Positions 6,393 to 13,449 of a DNA stretch of 13,449 nucleotides are shown here, piece after piece. The position numbers were made by a program, and so were the translations under genes. Source of the DNA: JADHUC01 sp964617665 (GTDB lineage: Bacteria; Planctomycetota; Planctomycetia; Pirellulales; Pirellulaceae); contig CAZUAH010000379.1 in the NCBI GenBank assembly GCA_964617665.1, positions 1 through 13,449 of the forward strand, read 5' to 3'. The notes under the pieces are model-generated. The model was not told the DNA's origin and searched no databases. It saw only the letters and a program-made list of their open reading frames with translations. How positions within the stretch are numbered: position 1 is the stretch's first letter; the number at the start of each line of letters is the position of its first letter.

Positions 6393-8651
6393 GTGTATTG
6401 GAATGGAACCATCAAGCTGCTTGTGTTTGTTGCTGGAATTGTGTTTGCTGAGTTGGTGCCGGCTTCGGACCTTGACTCCGACCAGCCCACGAGGCCAAAC
6501 GTTCTGTTCATTGTGCTGGACGATGTGGGGTATTCGGATATCGGAGCGTATGGTTCGGAGATCAAGACACCCCATATGGATTCCCTTGCGACGAACGGTC
6601 TGAAGTACAGTAACTTCCATGCGACTCCGACCTGTTCGCCTTCGCGTGCTGCGCTTCTAACGGGCCGAGATCCGCATCGCGTTGGGATGGGCCTTGTCAG
6701 CGAATACGATTTCGGCCCCAAGATGCCTGCCTATCGGGGCAGGATTACGCCGGCAGCGGCAACCGTTGCTGAGATCCTGCAGGAAGAAGGCTTTGGAACC
6801 TACGCGGTTGGGAAGTGGCACTTGGTGCCTCCCAGTCATCAAAATGCCGCCGGTCCTTACATGCATTGGCCGTTGGGTAAAGGGTTCGATCGGTTCTATG
6901 GCTTTCATGCGGGCGGCATGGACCAGTTCACTCCGGCGCTGGCAAGGGATAATTCGCTGATCGACGTTGATTATGCCGCTGATGAAGTCTTGACGACGGA
7001 TCTCGTCAACAATGCCATTTCCCATCTGACTGATCACGTGTCTTGCGCCCCGGCCCGGCCCTTCTTCATGTATCTGGCCTTACCGGGCATGCACTGTCCG
7101 CACCAGGCTTCAGAGGCGTTCCTGAAGAAGTATCGCGGCCAATACGACGTGGGCTGGAACAAGATCCGCGAGGCTCGCTTTCAGCGTCAGAAAGAAATGG
7201 GCCTGATCCCCAAGGGCTCCTCGTTGGCACCCGCAAATCCAGGCATTGAGGATTGGGAAGATCTGAATCCTAAACAGCGGCAAGTCTACGCCCGATTCCA
7301 AGAAGTGTACGCAGCCATGTTGGAGCAGACGGATCATGAGATCGGACGTTTGGTGAGTGAACTGTCGCGTCTGAAACAGTTGGACAACACAATGATCGTC
7401 CTGCTGTCGGACAATGGTGGCAGCAGCAATGGCAACTTTGACGGTTCGGCCAACTCGTCCAGTTGGAACAACGGCATGACCGAGACGCTTGACGATAATC
7501 TTGCCGTCTTGGACACGATCGGACGACCTGGTTCCGGATGCAACTACCCGCGAGGTTGGGCGCAGGCAAGCAATACGCCATTTCCCCTGTACAAAATGTA
7601 TACCTACGGTGGTGGCGTCAACGTCCCATTGATCATCAGCTGGCCAAGCGGAATCAAAGCCCGGGGTGAGATTCGCCACCAATATCATCATATCACGGAC
7701 ATAAGTCCCACTGTGCTGGAAGTACTTGAGAAGGAGCCGCCTGAGGTGCTGGCCGGAGTACCACAGATGTCAGTCGATGGGATTAGCATGGCGTACACGC
7801 TGGAAGATGCAAGCAAGGTATCAAAGCGGACCACTCAATTCTATCGCATGGGCGACGATCGCGGTATTTACTGCGACGGCTGGTCGGCAGCGGCCAATCA
7901 CAAGAGAGGGACTCCTCTGGCTAGCGACCATTGGTCACTGTACGATCTGAAGACAGACTTCACGCAATCCAAGGATCTTTCTGCCTCGCATCCCGACAAG
8001 TTGAAACAGCTCAAGGCTCTTTGGCAATCGGAGGCAGAACGGTCGGGCGCGGCAAGGATGTTCGAAACGGTTACATCGGAAGACGATCAGAGCGACGAGT
8101 CTGTAATCGACCGGCCGACCGGAGCCGTGGTCAGCAACATCCGGACACACTTCACCTTGTATCCCGGTAGCTCGCATTTACTGGAGAAATCCACGCCAAA
8201 GGTCATGAACCGATCGTTCTCCATAACGGTTCCCGTCAGTGGAGTCAGCAAAGCAACGGAGGGCGTGCTCGTCGCTCATGGAAACTGCCATAGCGGCTAT
8301 GTCATGTACGTGAAGGATCGCAAGCTTGTTGTTGAGTACAACTTCCTGGCAAGCGTCAAATCGTTTGGCAAGTTGTACAAGCTCGTTTCAAAGCAAGACG
8401 TACCTGTGGACAAGTCAACACTCGGATTTCGGTTCACCAAATCAGGCCACGGACAAGGAACGGGGGAACTGCTGATCGACGGAGAAGTCGTGTCAGAAGC
8501 AGAGATGCCGCAAACACTGACCAACAGGATCTCCCACGAAGGGGTTGACGTAGGGCAGGACAGGTTCAGCCGGGTCGGACAAGGATACGAGGCTCCCTTC
8601 CCATTCTCCGCTCGGATCAAACACGTGAAGTACCAGATTCAAGCAAACTGA
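6393..8651 (+). CDS. Secreted AtsA/AtsD-type arylsulfatase with C-terminal extension
   Basis: A 752-aa sulfatase of a different subfamily from its two neighbours. I chose the GTG at 6393: AAGGGG lies 8 nt upstream and it gives a clean signal peptide (YWNGTIKLLVFVAGIVFA). The frame is open back to an ATG at 6279 that overlaps the previous stop (ATGA), but that start adds 38 residues before the signal. Catalytic features: D43-D44 in VLDDVGYSD; C81 in CSPSR, then AALLTGR; GKWHL (K141, H143); D340 in LSDNGG; and YPRGWAQASNTPF followed by K, typical of the Pseudomonas AtsA-like class. Roughly the last 150 residues form a beta-rich extension (VLVAHGNCHSGYVMYVKDRKL, GTGELLIDGEVV), as in ~780-aa enzymes such as mycobacterial AtsD. 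The substrate is unknown. Its stop overlaps the convergent porin fragment by 13 bp. Confidence 0.94.
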   Translation: MYWNGTIKLLVFVAGIVFAELVPASDLDSDQPTRPNVLFIVLDDVGYSDIGAYGSEIKTPHMDSLATNGLKYSNFHATPTCSPSRAALLTGRDPHRVGMGLVSEYDFGPKMPAYRGRITPAAATVAEILQEEGFGTYAVGKWHLVPPSHQNAAGPYMHWPLGKGFDRFYGFHAGGMDQFTPALARDNSLIDVDYAADEVLTTDLVNNAISHLTDHVSCAPARPFFMYLALPGMHCPHQASEAFLKKYRGQYDVGWNKIREARFQRQKEMGLIPKGSSLAPANPGIEDWEDLNPKQRQVYARFQEVYAAMLEQTDHEIGRLVSELSRLKQLDNTMIVLLSDNGGSSNGNFDGSANSSSWNNGMTETLDDNLAVLDTIGRPGSGCNYPRGWAQASNTPFPLYKMYTYGGGVNVPLIISWPSGIKARGEIRHQYHHITDISPTVLEVLEKEPPEVLAGVPQMSVDGISMAYTLEDASKVSKRTTQFYRMGDDRGIYCDGWSAAANHKRGTPLASDHWSLYDLKTDFTQSKDLSASHPDKLKQLKALWQSEAERSGAARMFETVTSEDDQSDESVIDRPTGAVVSNIRTHFTLYPGSSHLLEKSTPKVMNRSFSITVPVSGVSKATEGVLVAHGNCHSGYVMYVKDRKLVVEYNFLASVKSFGKLYKLVSKQDVPVDKSTLGFRFTKSGHGQGTGELLIDGEVVSEAEMPQTLTNRISHEGVDVGQDRFSRVGQGYEAPFPFSARIKHVKYQIQAN

Positions 8652-9260
8652 TTGCGTAAGAATTTCAGCCGCACGCGTGTGTGGTAGACCATGGCGTCGT
8701 TGTCGGGAACTGGGGCTGTGTACGTGGTTTCCCAGCGACTTACCTCGAAACCGATTTCCAGGCTCTTGGTCACGTCCCAGATGACGTTTGCGAACAGGAA
8801 TTCGTTGCGGGTCGGGAGGCCCACGGTCAGGGTCCTGTCAAGAGGATCGTCGATGCTGTAGCCAAAGTGCGAGTGCAAGCACGATGTCCAATGAACGTAG
8901 ATCTCGCCCCAGCCTCCTGATGCAAGGATTGGGTCGAAGTTGCCGTTGTCGATCTGAATAATCGCACCGTTATAGTTACCCAGCGCTTGACCCGTGAAGA
9001 ACTCGCCCTTGAAACCTACGGAATCCGTGAGCGCGACATGCATATCCGTGCCGAATGCCCAGACATCGTAGATGTGTCTCGTTCCCGCGTCAGTTCGCCG
9101 CAGTTGCCCAGCCAGGCCAGACGCACCCAGCTCGAATCGCCTTAACTCTTCCGGCCGCCTCGGCTTAGGGCCGAGCGCGACGACCACTCGCCCTGCGAGG
9201 TTCAACCAGCCGTTATCTTCCAGGACTCGCGCTGGTACTTTGGTGAAGTCGGCAAAAGAC
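8639..9260 (-). pseudogene. 3' part of an outer-membrane porin gene, broken by inserted repeat
   Basis: About 207 C-terminal codons of a beta-barrel porin. Alternating polar and hydrophobic strands are clear: YDVWAFGTDMHVAL, VGFKGEFFTGQALGNY, GGWGEIYVHWT, LHSHFGYSIDDP, EFLFANVIWDVTKSLEIGFEVSRWETTY and YHTRVRLKF. The combination GEFFTGxxLG, GGWxxxxxxWTxxLHSHxGYxIDDP and GFEVSxWxT is one I associate with planctomycete porins of about 400 aa. In the window it has no N-terminal signal peptide. The homology stops at 9260, where the duplicated segment begins; the open frame beyond that is antisense of the Tat-protein gene and not porin. Removing the insert joins this frame in phase with the minus-strand frame at 9797-9971. 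The gene converges on the third sulfatase and overlaps its stop. It is probably non-functional. Confidence 0.7.
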
Positions 9261-9787
9261 GCGACATAGAACCGGACTCGGACGTCGTTCCGCCGCCGTT
9301 TGCCGACGCGACGGCCGCATCGCGTTTCATCCTCCGCGAGACAAATGCGGCCATTGATCGGTTCGTGGGTTTCGGGCAAGGCTACGCCGGGCACATGCTG
9401 ACCTTCGGTCAGGCGCTCGTCGAACTGGCGGCGATGGGCGACGTCCAGTGGGCGGAGAGCTGCCGTACCGCGTTCCGCAAATACGTGACAGTCACGCGCC
9501 GTGGGCCTGAGCCGGATTCGAAACGCCGCCCGGATCACAAGCCGACCGACCTGCGACCGACCGACGCGGCGTACTGGAAGCGACGCGGGGACAAGACCGT
9601 AGGCATCGGGCACGTATTCAAGTACCCGTACGCGTACTACGACCTTCTACGGCGTGCCGGCGATCCTGACCTGGGGCGTACGTTGGACGCGAAGGCGTAT
9701 CATCTGTTCTGAACGTCTGAGTCGCGCCGTCAGTTAGCCCCCACCGAATTCGCCATGCCTGCTCCTTGCACGCCGAGGTCGATGTGA
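9261..9787 (+). repeat. Direct repeat, copy 2 (527 bp), right of sulfatase block
   Basis: Near-identical copy of 2308-2835, with six substitutions and one missing C. It starts abruptly with GCGACATAG and ends with GATGTGA. It carries the 3' half of the Tat-signal protein gene plus 76 bp of downstream sequence, with no upstream half, and sits inside the minus-strand porin region. Confidence 0.95.
9262..9712 (+). pseudogene. Orphan 3' half of the Tat-signal protein gene
   Basis: This is the duplicated C-terminal part (about 150 codons) of the gene at 1788-2759, including its stop. It differs from the full copy at two residues (Val to Ile and Val to Thr, near its start). It has no signal peptide or native start. 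The frame extends slightly upstream by chance into porin antisense. A GTG at 9365 could start a 115-aa product, but no ribosome binding site supports it. It should be treated as a non-functional fragment. Confidence 0.85.
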
Positions 9788-9796
9788 CCTCGGCAA

Positions 9797-9971
9797 GTTT
9801 CGGTTCGTCCCAAGTCCGCGTGCAGCTCTCAGAAAACGGTCCTTGGTCGGGACAAAAAACACTCTGTCTGCTGCTGGTGGGCGGCTGGTCGCCAAGGGTA
9901 ATCAAGCGGGCAATTGTCCAAGAGTCGTCATCTTGGCGTCGCACGATGATCACCGAGTTCCCCCGGTCCAC
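9797..9971 (-). pseudogene. Minus-strand open fragment upstream of the repeat insertion
   Basis: From a GTG at 9971, 6 bp after the stop of the 445-aa gene, a minus-strand frame reads VDRGNSVIIVRRQDDDSW, then TIARLITLGDQPP, and continues to TRTWDEPKLA, where the inserted repeat begins. The frame is open even further up, to a stop at 9990-9992, overlapping the preceding gene. If the 541-bp insert is removed it continues in phase into ADFTKVPARVLEDNGW of the porin fragment (264 codons in total from the GTG). It could be the upstream part of the porin, or a frameshifted tail of the 445-aa protein. I do not recognise the sequence itself. Confidence 0.35.
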
Positions 9972-9976
9972 TTGTT

Positions 9977-11314
9977 CTAGGAACCACTTCTAAGAACAGA
10001 ATCCATCCACTTGTGAACGTTGACGCCCTTGTCCTGACACTGCTGAATAAGGTCCGTGTGAAGGGTCAGTCCGCCTTGCTGGTTGTGAACCAGATTGTAC
10101 CAGAGACAGGCCGCCAGCCATTGTTTGACGGGTGTCACCTCTTCGCCCAGGCAGGCGTAGACTCGAAGGACGTTGTTTCTCGGGTCAAAGCCAAGGTCGA
10201 TGTGTCCGAGATCCAGAAGAAGGAATTGCATGGGGACGCGCATCAGCCACCTGTCGAGGCCCAGGGCATAGCCAAACAGCATATGGCCGAGGCGTTGCTT
10301 TTCGGCCTGGGCCTTGCGTGTGGGGATGGCTAGTCGGCCGGTTCCGATTCCGTAAATCCAGCCTTCGATGTAGCGAAACGTGTTGTGGTGGCAATCGGAT
10401 AGCGTTTGGACGCCGGCGGCTATCGCACAACAAACTTCGTATAGCTCCTTCTTTCGAGGCTCCTCAAGTCGATCGAAGGTTTTCTGATACTCCGGATTCC
10501 ATTGTGGATAAATCTCCGGCAGTCCGGCCCCCTCGGCGATCTCGGCGTCGAGAGTGGTGCCACGTCCGCCCTGGTCGTAGGACCAGTCATTCATCATGGC
10601 CTGCATCTCCTGCTGTTCGGATTCCTCCATGGCCGAAAGCGTGTCGACTGCCATGTTGCTGTACCTAGCGAAATAGTCGATCGTCAGGAACATCCGATCC
10701 AGCATTTTCCTCTGGACCTCGCTCAATTGAGAAACGGCGCCGAGCCATTCGTACGACCGATGGATGAATCCCGCCGCCTCGGGGTGCGCCTTGACGGCAT
10801 CTTGTCTCGGCTTGCCCGCGATATACTCGTTCAATACCGCCTGGATGATTCTGACACTTTCGGCTTGCCGGGGCTGACTGGTCTTCATCTGCCGCGCCAT
10901 GCCTGAGCACAAGCATCCGTTACGGAAGGATGCCCGGTCGAGTTTCCCCCTGGCAATGGCAAACAGCAACTCGTCCACGGTAACCGGCAGGCCGCTATCA
11001 CAGGGAATAAGGCTCGTGATATGGGCGCGAATTCGACGAATCTCGTCGCTCAGAGGTCCCAGCTTGACCTGCATGTCACGGAGGCACTTGACCGTATCGT
11101 CCCATTCACCTTCCTTCCACTGGCCTTCCTCATCCGGAAAGATCCAGGGAATCGTGCACCACTGGCCAATGAGGTTGCCATTCTCGTCCGAATAGAGCGT
11201 ACTAGTCATCTGGCTCTCTCGGACAGGCGTGGCCGAGGTCTCGCCCGTGTACACTGCTTCAAAGCCAGGAGGTACCTGATCGTAGGGCACCAGTTCATCT
11301 TTGTTCTTGGCCAT
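9977..11314 (-). CDS. Hypothetical protein, 445 aa, unknown family
   Basis: I do not recognise this protein. The ATG at 11314 has an excellent ribosome binding site (AGGAG, 5 nt spacer) and starts MAKNKDELVPYDQVPPGFEAVY; the frame is open 22 codons further upstream, but that extension has no such support. There is no signal peptide and no clear transmembrane helix, so it is probably cytosolic. The sequence looks helical and acidic, with Met- and Trp-rich stretches (MEESEQQEMQAMMNDWSYDQGGRG, YFARYSNMAVDTLS, FRYIEGWIYGIGTGRLAIPTRKAQ, LDRWLMRVPMQFLLLDLGHIDLG). Cysteines are scattered (GCLCSGM, VCCAIAAG) without a zinc-finger pattern. It lies just beyond an IS30 remnant on the same strand and just before the broken porin frame. 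The strong start and length argue for a real gene; its C-terminus may be altered by a frameshift near 9990. Confidence 0.75.
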   Translation of the reverse strand: MAKNKDELVPYDQVPPGFEAVYTGETSATPVRESQMTSTLYSDENGNLIGQWCTIPWIFPDEEGQWKEGEWDDTVKCLRDMQVKLGPLSDEIRRIRAHITSLIPCDSGLPVTVDELLFAIARGKLDRASFRNGCLCSGMARQMKTSQPRQAESVRIIQAVLNEYIAGKPRQDAVKAHPEAAGFIHRSYEWLGAVSQLSEVQRKMLDRMFLTIDYFARYSNMAVDTLSAMEESEQQEMQAMMNDWSYDQGGRGTTLDAEIAEGAGLPEIYPQWNPEYQKTFDRLEEPRKKELYEVCCAIAAGVQTLSDCHHNTFRYIEGWIYGIGTGRLAIPTRKAQAEKQRLGHMLFGYALGLDRWLMRVPMQFLLLDLGHIDLGFDPRNNVLRVYACLGEEVTPVKQWLAACLWYNLVHNQQGGLTLHTDLIQQCQDKGVNVHKWMDSVLRSGS

Positions 11315-11434
11315 GATCGCTCCTTGCATAAATCGTAACCATAGAAGACAGCCGTTGCGTTCTTCTGATCGGCAAACCAACGGTCGTTCGTGCCGCAGAC
11401 GCGAAAGCCGTTATTGACGTGGTGATGTCAACCA

Positions 11435-11557
11435 TCAATTGCAGCGCAGTTTCTTGGCAAGGAGTTCTTGGGGTGTTCGATAGCCGAGTCGTTTTCGGGG
11501 GCGTTCGTTGAGTAGTCTCTCCACGCGGGCCACCTGGCGGTGACTGATCCGCGCGAA
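11435..11557 (-). pseudogene. IS30-family transposase, C-terminal remnant
   Basis: The last 40 codons of an IS30-type transposase: FARISHRQVARVERLL, then NERPRKRLGYRTPQELL, and a short basic tail before the TGA at 11435-11437. The NxRPRKxLGYxTPxE signature near the C-terminus is characteristic of IS30 transposases, where it follows the catalytic Glu region. The frame is open further upstream to about 11680, but that sequence does not resemble IS30, so the element is truncated. No inverted repeat pair is visible. Confidence 0.75.
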
Positions 11558-11927
11558 GTGGACTGTCGGGCGGTGGCGATCATCGGGGCCCTCTTGCAGT
11601 GAGGATCTCGAAAGGGCTCTTGCTACGCCGAACTGCTTCCCTGACGCGTGAGAGAGCTTAGCAGAACCGTGGACATATGCCCACTAGTGCCCGATCGCTC
11701 ACGCAGGCAATTTCGATTGCAGCTCCGGTCCGCCGAATCCCAAATTGCCATCTCAGAATCAAAGTCCCACGAAAACTCGTGAAAATGGGACCCGAATGAG
11801 ACACGCTCGAAGGCGACACATATAGCCCGAAAGGGCGATGTCTCAGCTCCTGCACAAATCCCCCCGTTAGAAGCATAGGTGGCGCACACCTCTGAAGTTC
11901 TTGACTGAGCGAAAAGTGCTTGGGTCC
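11558..11927. other. Intergenic stretch with several inverted repeats, no gene recognised
   Basis: No supported coding region is present; minus-strand frames here have no family resemblance or start signals. There are clustered inverted repeats. GTCC plus CACG (11764 onward) can pair with CGTG and GGAC. TGAGACA (11797-11803) can pair with TGTCTCA (11839-11845) and encloses the hairpin GCCC-GAAA-GGGC (11825-11836). The right boundary is the presumed ISAzo13 end. Confidence 0.4.
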
Positions 11928-11944
11928 GACACCCCTCTGTACTT

Positions 11945-11961
11945 AGGACCGTCCGATCAAT
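11945..11961 (+). repeat. Left inner terminal inverted repeat of ISAzo13 element
   Basis: Reads AGGACCG-TC-CGATCAAT and matches the inverted sequence at 13292-13308 at 15 of 17 positions. It lies about 100 bp upstream of the transposase start. Confidence 0.65.
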
Positions 11962-12064
11962 ACGTGTCTGATTGTGCTACAGTCAATTGATATGGCATGA
12001 ATTGAAGACTTGGGGGATGATGGGCATCCATTACTTAATTCCCCCAACTGACTGGAGGCCACGG

Positions 12065-13292
12065 ATGGCTGCCTTTGCCGAATGGTTCGACGAATTGACA
12101 GTAGATCGCATGCGAGGTTTCTTCCGCACGCTTTCCGAGAAAGATCAGAGACGGTACGCGGCAGTCGAGGCGCAGCGGTTGGGACATGGCGGAATCTCGT
12201 ATGTTGCCGATTTACTTGGATGTTCGACGAAGACCATCAGCCGCGGCATCGATGAACTGGACGAACTGGACGACGACCCGGCGGCCGGGCGCGTCCGGCG
12301 TCCGGAGCTGGTCGAAAAAAAAGATCGCACCCGATTCAAAAATCGAACAAAACTTGAATTCGCTCACCGAATCGCGAACCGCGGGCGATCCAGATGACCC
12401 ACAACTCGTGTTCACCGACCTGACTCCAATACGGTTGGAACAAGAACTCAAAGCCATGGGAACTCCGGTCGGCGACGATGCCATTCGGCAGTGGCTGGAC
12501 GACCACAATCTTCGCCTGAGAAAAACTGCCAAGGTCAAAGCAGGCGGCGCGTCGCCCGACCGCGACGCTCAGTTTGAGAACATCACACAGCTCATCAATC
12601 AATACGAACAGACGGGGAATCCAGTGTTTTCCGTGGACACCAAGGCCAAAGAATTCCAAGGGCAACTCTATCGAGCGGGCCGCGTCCGCTGCAGTCAGCC
12701 GTTCGAGGCGTTCGATCATGACTTCCCCAGTTGGGCCGAGGGCGTGATCATTCCGCACGGCATCTATGATTTGGTTCGTAATCGTGGGCACATCAACATC
12801 GGCCTTTCCGATGATACAACCGAGTTCGCTTGCGACAGCTTCAAATGGTACTGGAATCGGATTGGATGCCTGTCCTATCCGAATGCAACGTCGATATTGC
12901 TGCTTGCGGATTGTGGCGGCAGCAACTCGGCGTCGAAATACATTTTCAAGCATGACCTGCAAGCAGTCGTGAACGCGATTGGCGTGGAAGTTCGCGTCGC
13001 CCACTATCCGAGTTACTGTTCGAAATACAATCCGATCGAGCGTCGATTCTTTCCGCACGTGGCGCGCGCCTGCACGGGCATGCTGTTCGATACTCTAGAA
13101 CGGATTGTCGACTTGATGCGAAAGGCGACAACATCAAAGGGACTTCGAACGACCGTGAATGTGATTAAGCGAATCTACGAAACGGGCCGCAACGCCACCG
13201 ATACCATGAAGGCTGTGATTCGCGAGACTATCAAGTTCCATGACATGCGGCCAAAATGGAACTACACAATTGCACCCCAAATCGTACAGTAA
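12065..13292 (+). pseudogene. ISAzo13-family transposase, split by indels
   Basis: A DDE transposase in two frames. The first, from the ATG at 12065, carries the N-terminal region (LSEKDQRRYAAVEAQRLGHGGI, then YVADLLGCSTKTISRGIDEL, a helix-turn-helix) and reaches GRVRRP near 12303. The rest continues in another frame from about 12315 to the TAA at 13290-13292. It has TAGDPDDPQLVFTDLTPIRL and SPDRDAQFENI, then the catalytic motifs FSVDTK (GAC at 12636), LLADCGGSN (GAT at 12909) and YCSKYNPIERRFFPH (GAG at 13038). Between them the conserved GAGRKK motif is readable only in the third frame (12304-12321). This fits loss of one G near 12304 and gain of two A's in the A8 run at 12315-12322, a net +1 that agrees with the length of 1228 bp. 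It is probably inactive; slippage at A8 alone would not restore GAGRKK. Confidence 0.88.
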
Positions 13293-13308
13293 TTGATCGA
13301 GCGGTCCT
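13292..13308 (-). repeat. Right inner terminal inverted repeat of ISAzo13 element
   Basis: Inverted copy of the left repeat (ATTGATCG-AG-CGGTCCT on the plus strand), starting at the last base of the transposase stop codon. Confidence 0.65.
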
Positions 13309-13449
13309 TATGCACTTCGGGTCTGACAGATCAGGGAGCGGATGTCATCATCTGGATGACGCATTTCGACCCAGTACACGGAGAGTTGCCATTCGGGTAA
13401 GCGTGCGCCAGATCCATACTTGACGGGTTGTCTAGTCTGGAGTGGTTGG

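Larger units (their letters stand above)
9249..9796 (+). repeat. 541-bp insert flanked by 7-bp direct repeats TCGGCAA
   Basis: TCGGCAA occurs at 9249-9255 and again at 9790-9796, immediately outside the second copy of the large repeat (5 nt and 2 nt away). Collapsing the two copies removes 541 bp and fuses the porin frame with an upstream minus-strand frame without a shift. This is the pattern expected of a target-site duplication, or of repair using microhomology. No terminal inverted repeats or transposase are visible in the insert. Confidence 0.5.
11928..13325 (+). mobile_element. ISAzo13-family insertion sequence
   Basis: An insertion sequence of about 1.4 kb, bounded by imperfect inverted repeats and carrying one ISAzo13-type transposase gene. 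The best conserved part of the ends is AGGACCG-NN-CGATCAAT: left at 11945-11961, right (inverted) at 13292-13308. Weaker matching outward suggests ends near 11928 and 13325, but the exact termini are uncertain. GACA occurs at both outer edges (11928-11931 and 13325-13328) and might be a short target duplication. The right repeat overlaps the last base of the transposase stop codon. Confidence 0.7.

Noticed and set aside
11426..11431. TTGACA (minus strand) just outside the IS30 stop, a possible outward -35 for the 445-aa gene
   Set aside because: No acceptable -10 hexamer lies 15-19 bp further on; the nearest TACGAT is far away.
13349..13365. GTCATC-ATCTG-GATGAC hairpin downstream of the ISAzo13 element
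   Set aside because: A 6-bp stem without a T-run; expected by chance at this length.
1..13449. Search for CRISPR arrays, toxin-antitoxin pairs, retrons, restriction systems, tRNA and rRNA
   Set aside because: No spaced short repeats, no reverse transcriptase, methylase or nuclease signatures, and no cloverleaf with a tRNA consensus were seen.

Overview
The window looks like part of a planctomycete (Planctomycetota, Pirellulales-like) chromosome. The reasons are the density of secreted sulfatases, the planctomycete-type outer-membrane porin fragment, an ECF sigma factor paired with a zinc-finger anti-sigma factor, GTG/TTG starts, and often weak Shine-Dalgarno sites. This assignment rests on recognising families by eye, not on a search.

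Layout. 1-939 (minus strand): a sigma/anti-sigma pair overlapping by 8 bp; the anti-sigma gene runs off the left edge. 940-1787: no intact gene, but a strongly folded 66-nt element at 1015-1080 and a decayed IS3-family transposase remnant at about 1378-1630. 1788-2759: a Tat-signal protein of unknown function. 2912-3247: an orphan C-terminal domain, probably a gene fragment. 3319-8651: three co-directional sulfatase genes with signal peptides. The first two are tandem paralogues of the arylsulfatase B/I/J type; the third is a longer AtsA/AtsD-type enzyme. 8639-9260 (minus): the 3' part of a porin gene, convergent with and overlapping the third sulfatase. 9261-9787: a near-identical copy of 2308-2835, the 3' half of the Tat-protein gene, lodged at the broken end of the porin frame. 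9977-11314 (minus): a 445-aa protein of unknown function. 11435-11557 (minus): an IS30-family transposase tail. 11928-13325: an ISAzo13-family insertion sequence whose transposase is split by indels.

Function. The sulfatases would remove sulfate from sulfated glycans or other sulfate esters in the periplasm or at the cell surface. No formylglycine-generating enzyme, glycoside hydrolase, sulfate transporter or SusCD pair is visible, so maturation and substrate uptake must be encoded elsewhere.

The most notable feature is structural. Direct repeats of 528/527 bp, with 403 bp of unbroken identity, bracket the whole sulfatase block. The second copy is flanked by a 7-bp direct repeat, and removing the 541-bp insert joins two minus-strand frames in phase. 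Together with remnants of three IS families this marks a rearranged accessory region. I found no CRISPR array, tRNA, rRNA or recognisable defence system.
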